Part shown: positions 61,357 to 64,000 of the stretch, piece by piece | Numbering within the stretch: the stretch's first letter is position 1 | Layout of the letters: each line of letters begins with the position of its first letter | Source of the DNA: Serratia symbiotica | Lineage (GTDB): Bacteria > Pseudomonadota > Gammaproteobacteria > Enterobacterales > Enterobacteriaceae | Direction: 5' to 3' | Length of the DNA: 64,000 nucleotides | Assembly: GCF_000821185.2 (NCBI RefSeq) | Contig: NZ_CP050855.1 | Coordinates: forward strand, 186,001 to 250,000 | Made by a program: the position numbers and the translations under genes | Notes under the pieces: generated by a model | What the model was told of the DNA's origin: nothing | Seen by the model: the letters and a program-made list of their open reading frames with translations, nothing else | Database searches by the model: none

Positions 61357-61394
61357 TTGTTGTTGGTAGTGAGTTTACCACCAACAACAATTTT
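61357..61394 (+). terminator. Rho-independent terminator after the glycosyltransferase remnant
   Basis: Stem TTGTTGTTGGT / ACCAACAACAA is followed by TTTT, 11 bp after the end of the broken gene. Confidence 0.75.
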
Positions 61395-61597
61395 CTACCT
61401 ACCATTAAGCGCTACGATACCAGTCTATCAATTTGACAAATGCGTCGGCCACTCAATCTCTGGCGCAGTGCCGGTTTGACAATAGCGAAATTTTTCATCA
61501 GCCGCCTTGCCAACTCACGCCCAAGTTGCTCGCCTTTACTGCATACCGAGCACATCATCGTAGTGATGACCTGCGTAAAAAACGCGGCATCAAGGCC
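61395..61597. other. Unassigned fragment between island and IS4-type element
   Basis: A minus-strand reading (about 61575-61428) gives GRELARRLMKNFAIVKPALR and RLSGRRICQIDRLVS, and then a stop. It looks like the C-terminal end of a protein I cannot name. The left half of the hemY terminator lies at its right end. Confidence 0.35.
61586..61597. repeat. 12-bp target duplication of the IS4-type element (left); partner at 63011-63022
   Basis: GGCATCAAGGCC flanks the element on both sides. Joined once, the flanks read AAACGCGGCATCAAGGCCGC plus GTTT, a perfect hairpin with T tail. The insertion therefore split a terminator. Confidence 0.88.
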
Positions 61598-63010
61598 TAA
61601 TGCTTGTCAGTTAAGCTTTTGAGGACGCCGCAACGGGTAACGTTGCGGCTTCTTTTTTACCGCTCTTGGATAATGTCTTTGCCGTCGGGCTGGCAGGACG
61701 AAGCTTTCAGCCATCGCCAGGATTTCATTCATCACTTTCGGCACCTTTCCCGGAGCCACCGCTGGCAGTATGCTCAGTTGCGCTGTTAGATACAGTGCAG
61801 CCTGTTTAAACCCTATCTGGTAAGGCTCCACGTTTTTCAGGCTGTAAGCCATCTGTGCCATCATGAACCTCAGCAGGTTATAAGCCAGCACTACACCCCA
61901 GAATTCCTGTCTTATTAGCTCCGGCTTTCTGCTTCTCAGCGTCAGTTCATTTTGCAACAGATGCTGTTTCATTTCTCTGAAGCCCTGCTCGATTTCCCAA
62001 CGCTGCCCGTAAAGGTCAACGATATCAGCTTTAGGGTAACGTAACGGATCGCACATTGACGTCAGGATCTGTATTGTTTTTCCGTTGATTTCTTTACTTA
62101 TCAACCTCGCCGTCAGTGTTTGAGGCGCATCTTTCCATTTCTTACGGGCCTGAGGGGGTAAGCTGAGTTCGACCAGTTCATGTCCTGCACCCAGCTTCTC
62201 GCGCACCTGATACTGCGCGCCTTTGCGCAGTGGGATCATCCAGTGTTTTTCTGTTCCTGATGACCACCAGTGGTGAAGCAACCCGAGTGCATAGAAGCCT
62301 TTATCCAGTATCGTCAGTGAGTGGTCCTGCGTCTGCCCGGCCAATTGAGCGGCAAGGTCAACTTCGCTGGTTTCTGACACGCTGCCAAAGCTCACACCGG
62401 ATAACAGATGACTGGTCACTTCCATCTGACAGACCATACGCAGCTGTGGCCAGTCGGACTGGGCATACTCATTAGCTGTTCGTCCAAAAGCAGCATCATT
62501 TTCCGGCGTGTCCGGTGTTCTCCACAGAGTGCCGTCTACAGCCATCAATGTCAGACCGTTCCAGTGGGATAACGGTGTTTTCTCGAACCAGAGTTGGCGT
62601 GTTTTCTCGAAAACCAGTCTAACCACATCTTCCCCGAGCCGCTGACGGGCTTGTACCACGGCGCTGGGTGCGACAAAAGGACGCTTACCCGGCAGCATAA
62701 TATCGAGATGTGAAACCAACTGATTCATGGAAAATGAGCGGAACAAGGACATACCGGCGACAGCCCAGACCATCATCTCCATGGGGAGACGGCGCTTGCG
62801 AAGCGTCACGACCCCGGTATCAGCCAGGCACTCATCGATAAGCTCAGGTGAGAGCAAATCAGACAGTGCAGCAAACTCTTTTAGGAGAGAATTTAAGAAC
62901 GGCATCAAGCGCCTGACTCAGTAACATAAAAAAATCCGTAATCTCAGGGAGATTACGGATTTTCACACAGAGGTAGGATCGTTCAAGTGATCTTTAACTG
63001 ATCGGCATTA
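61598..63010 (-). mobile_element. IS4-type insertion sequence, apparently intact
   Basis: The ends are TAATGCTTGTCAGTTAAG and, in reverse at the right, TAATGCCGATCAGTTAAAG, like the IS4 inverted repeats. The 1413-bp length is close to IS4 (1426 bp). A 12-bp target duplication (GGCATCAAGGCC) flanks it. The transposase is full length. Confidence 0.92.
61607..62908 (-). CDS. IS4-type transposase
   Basis: A 433-residue DDE transposase. The catalytic aspartates are in LMAVDGTLWRTPDT and TILDKGFYALG. The glutamate lies in the family YREK signature, DLYGQRWEIEQGFREMKQ, where Y-R-E-K spacing is 2, 3 and 6 residues. There is no internal stop or frameshift. It could still be active, and it is the only complete transposase here besides the intron maturase. 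Confidence 0.95.
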   Translation of the reverse strand: MMPFLNSLLKEFAALSDLLSPELIDECLADTGVVTLRKRRLPMEMMVWAVAGMSLFRSFSMNQLVSHLDIMLPGKRPFVAPSAVVQARQRLGEDVVRLVFEKTRQLWFEKTPLSHWNGLTLMAVDGTLWRTPDTPENDAAFGRTANEYAQSDWPQLRMVCQMEVTSHLLSGVSFGSVSETSEVDLAAQLAGQTQDHSLTILDKGFYALGLLHHWWSSGTEKHWMIPLRKGAQYQVREKLGAGHELVELSLPPQARKKWKDAPQTLTARLISKEINGKTIQILTSMCDPLRYPKADIVDLYGQRWEIEQGFREMKQHLLQNELTLRSRKPELIRQEFWGVVLAYNLLRFMMAQMAYSLKNVEPYQIGFKQAALYLTAQLSILPAVAPGKVPKVMNEILAMAESFVLPARRQRHYPRAVKKKPQRYPLRRPQKLN

Positions 63011-63047
63011 GGCATCAAGGCCGCGTTTAGTAACACGAGGTTGTCAG

Positions 63048-64000
63048 TTATTCGCTGTTTTGTTGCTTTAGCGTCAACATCAACCCTTTGCGCCGCATTT
63101 GCGCCGCTTCATCCGAGCGATGCAGTTTTTCCAGCGTATCACCCAGCCAAGCATAGTCGTAGACGTCTGGCCGCTGTTTCAGCGCTTCGCGGAAGGCGTC
63201 AGTCGCCTGCTGCCATTCGCCGTGCTTCATCAGCAATTGCCCCAACGTACTATTTAGTAGCGGTGTTGCACCATACTGTTTGACCTGCTGATGCAGCGCT
63301 TTCTCCAACCGCTCCAGGTTGCCAGATTTCAGCCGTGGGATCAGCAGTACTAAACGTTCGTCATAGTGGCGTTTTAAGCTGTCCAACACAATCTCCTGTG
63401 CCATTTCGTGGTCGTTGCATTCGATCAGGTGTTCCACCATGGCGATTTGCAATGGCACTTCATGGCGGGTTTTGCGGCTTTGATCTTTCCACCAGCGCTT
63501 CAGCCCGTCACTACCCTCTGCGGCCATCGCCTGATTCATCAGCCCAATATAAGCTTGCTGCCGCAACACCTGTAGCTCGTTTTCGCTGTGCAGTTCAATC
63601 TTGTGCATCGATGGCAGGATCTCCAGCAGCGAATTGTAGGCACCCGTGCGCAGGTAAGCCTGCTCGGCTAGCCGTAGCACTTCCGGATGGCGCGGAGCTT
63701 GGTTCAGCAGGCGATCAACGCCATGACGCGCGGCATGATCCTCGCCTTGTGCTAGCTGAATGCGCACCCTAGTGATGTCCACGGGTAACTGATCGGTGTC
63801 AGCGACCTCGGCGGCGCGCTCCAGATATTGATTGGTGCGGAAGTCATCGCCGCGCTGTTGGGCAGCTTCGGCAGCCAACAAGTAGTTCACCATCGGCTGT
63901 TCAGCATGATCGGCATTACGCGTTAGCAGGCTCTCAACTTGCTTATAGTCGCCTTCCGCTAGCTTGATGAGTGCGGCCTTGGTCTGAGCACGGGCACGGC
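63048..64000 (-). CDS. hemY: HemY TPR membrane protein, 5' end beyond window
   Basis: HemY is an inner-membrane protein with tetratricopeptide repeats, encoded after hemC, hemD and hemX and linked to late haem synthesis. About 317 C-terminal codons are present and the frame is open to the window edge: IKLAEGDYKQVESLLTRNAD, MVNYLLAAEAAQQRGDDF, QLLMKHGEWQQATDAFREAL, DVYDYAWLGDTLEKLHRS. The gene points left, so hemX, hemD and hemC should lie to the right. Its terminator is split by the IS4-type element. Confidence 0.93.
   Translation of the reverse strand, partial: RARAQTKAALIKLAEGDYKQVESLLTRNADHAEQPMVNYLLAAEAAQQRGDDFRTNQYLERAAEVADTDQLPVDITRVRIQLAQGEDHAARHGVDRLLNQAPRHPEVLRLAEQAYLRTGAYNSLLEILPSMHKIELHSENELQVLRQQAYIGLMNQAMAAEGSDGLKRWWKDQSRKTRHEVPLQIAMVEHLIECNDHEMAQEIVLDSLKRHYDERLVLLIPRLKSGNLERLEKALHQQVKQYGATPLLNSTLGQLLMKHGEWQQATDAFREALKQRPDVYDYAWLGDTLEKLHRSDEAAQMRRKGLMLTLKQQNSE

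Overview
The window looks like chromosome of an enterobacterium close to Serratia (order Enterobacterales). The support is gene content and order (tatABC-ubiBJE-rmuC, metE/metR/bioP, rpoH-ftsXEY, uvrD-yigB-xerC-dapF-lptM, uvrA/ssb, tyrB-alr-dnaB), ERIC repeats, and protein sequences close to but distinct from those of E. coli. Broken genes, missing neighbours and about ten mobile-element pieces suggest a genome in reductive decay, as in host-restricted Serratia symbionts. That assignment is inference.

Layout. 1-7.3 kb: hemB (cut by the window edge), tatCBA, ubiB-ubiJ-ubiE and rmuC, all on the minus strand. 7.4-11.1 kb: an outer-membrane porin, a secreted histidine phosphatase, a DedA protein, two ERIC elements and two copies of a 147-bp inverted-repeat element, one of them sitting inside an ERIC. 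11.1-15.5 kb: metE and metR (divergent), bioP and a third 147-bp element. 15.9-26.2 kb: panM, rpoH, ftsX-ftsE-ftsY, rsmD-yhhL, zntA with a ZntR-type promoter, tusA, yhhQ, dcrB. 26.2-40.5 kb: yigL, decayed pldB and rhtC, recQ, rarD, a WbuC-type cupin, uvrD with a LexA box, yigB, xerC, a DUF484 gene, dapF, lptM split by a group II intron, and cyaY.

40.5-48.3 kb is a mobile-element graveyard: an IS256-type remnant, a ParDE/RelBE-type toxin-antitoxin pair, a frameshifted tyrosine recombinase, and a partly duplicated primase/ATPase - XRE regulator - SymE-like locus, followed by an IS481-type remnant. The intact right copy carries an XRE regulator, a SymE-like protein and a translationally coupled protein with two SymE-like units. 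It is the best candidate here for a little-described system.

48.4-58.9 kb holds ssb, uvrA (LexA box between them), tyrB, alr, dnaB and dusA, a block that lies far from cyaY in E. coli K-12. IS110- and IS903-type remnants and an ERIC separate dnaB from dusA. At the 5' end of dusA sits an integrase gene (a Dus-type island) followed by an AT-rich, broken glycosyltransferase-9 gene. An intact IS4-type element has split the hairpin terminator of hemY, and hemY runs off the right edge. Because hemY points toward the block, and cyaA/hemCDX are not between cyaY and hemY, the two element-rich stretches probably mark chromosome rearrangement junctions.

Functionally the window combines haem synthesis (hemB, hemY), Tat export, ubiquinone synthesis, methionine and biotin acquisition, heat-shock sigma factor and SRP/division machinery, zinc export, tRNA modification (tusA, yhhQ, dusA), SOS-linked repair (uvrD, uvrA, ssb, recQ), dimer resolution (xerC), lysine/peptidoglycan precursors (dapF, alr) and replication (dnaB).
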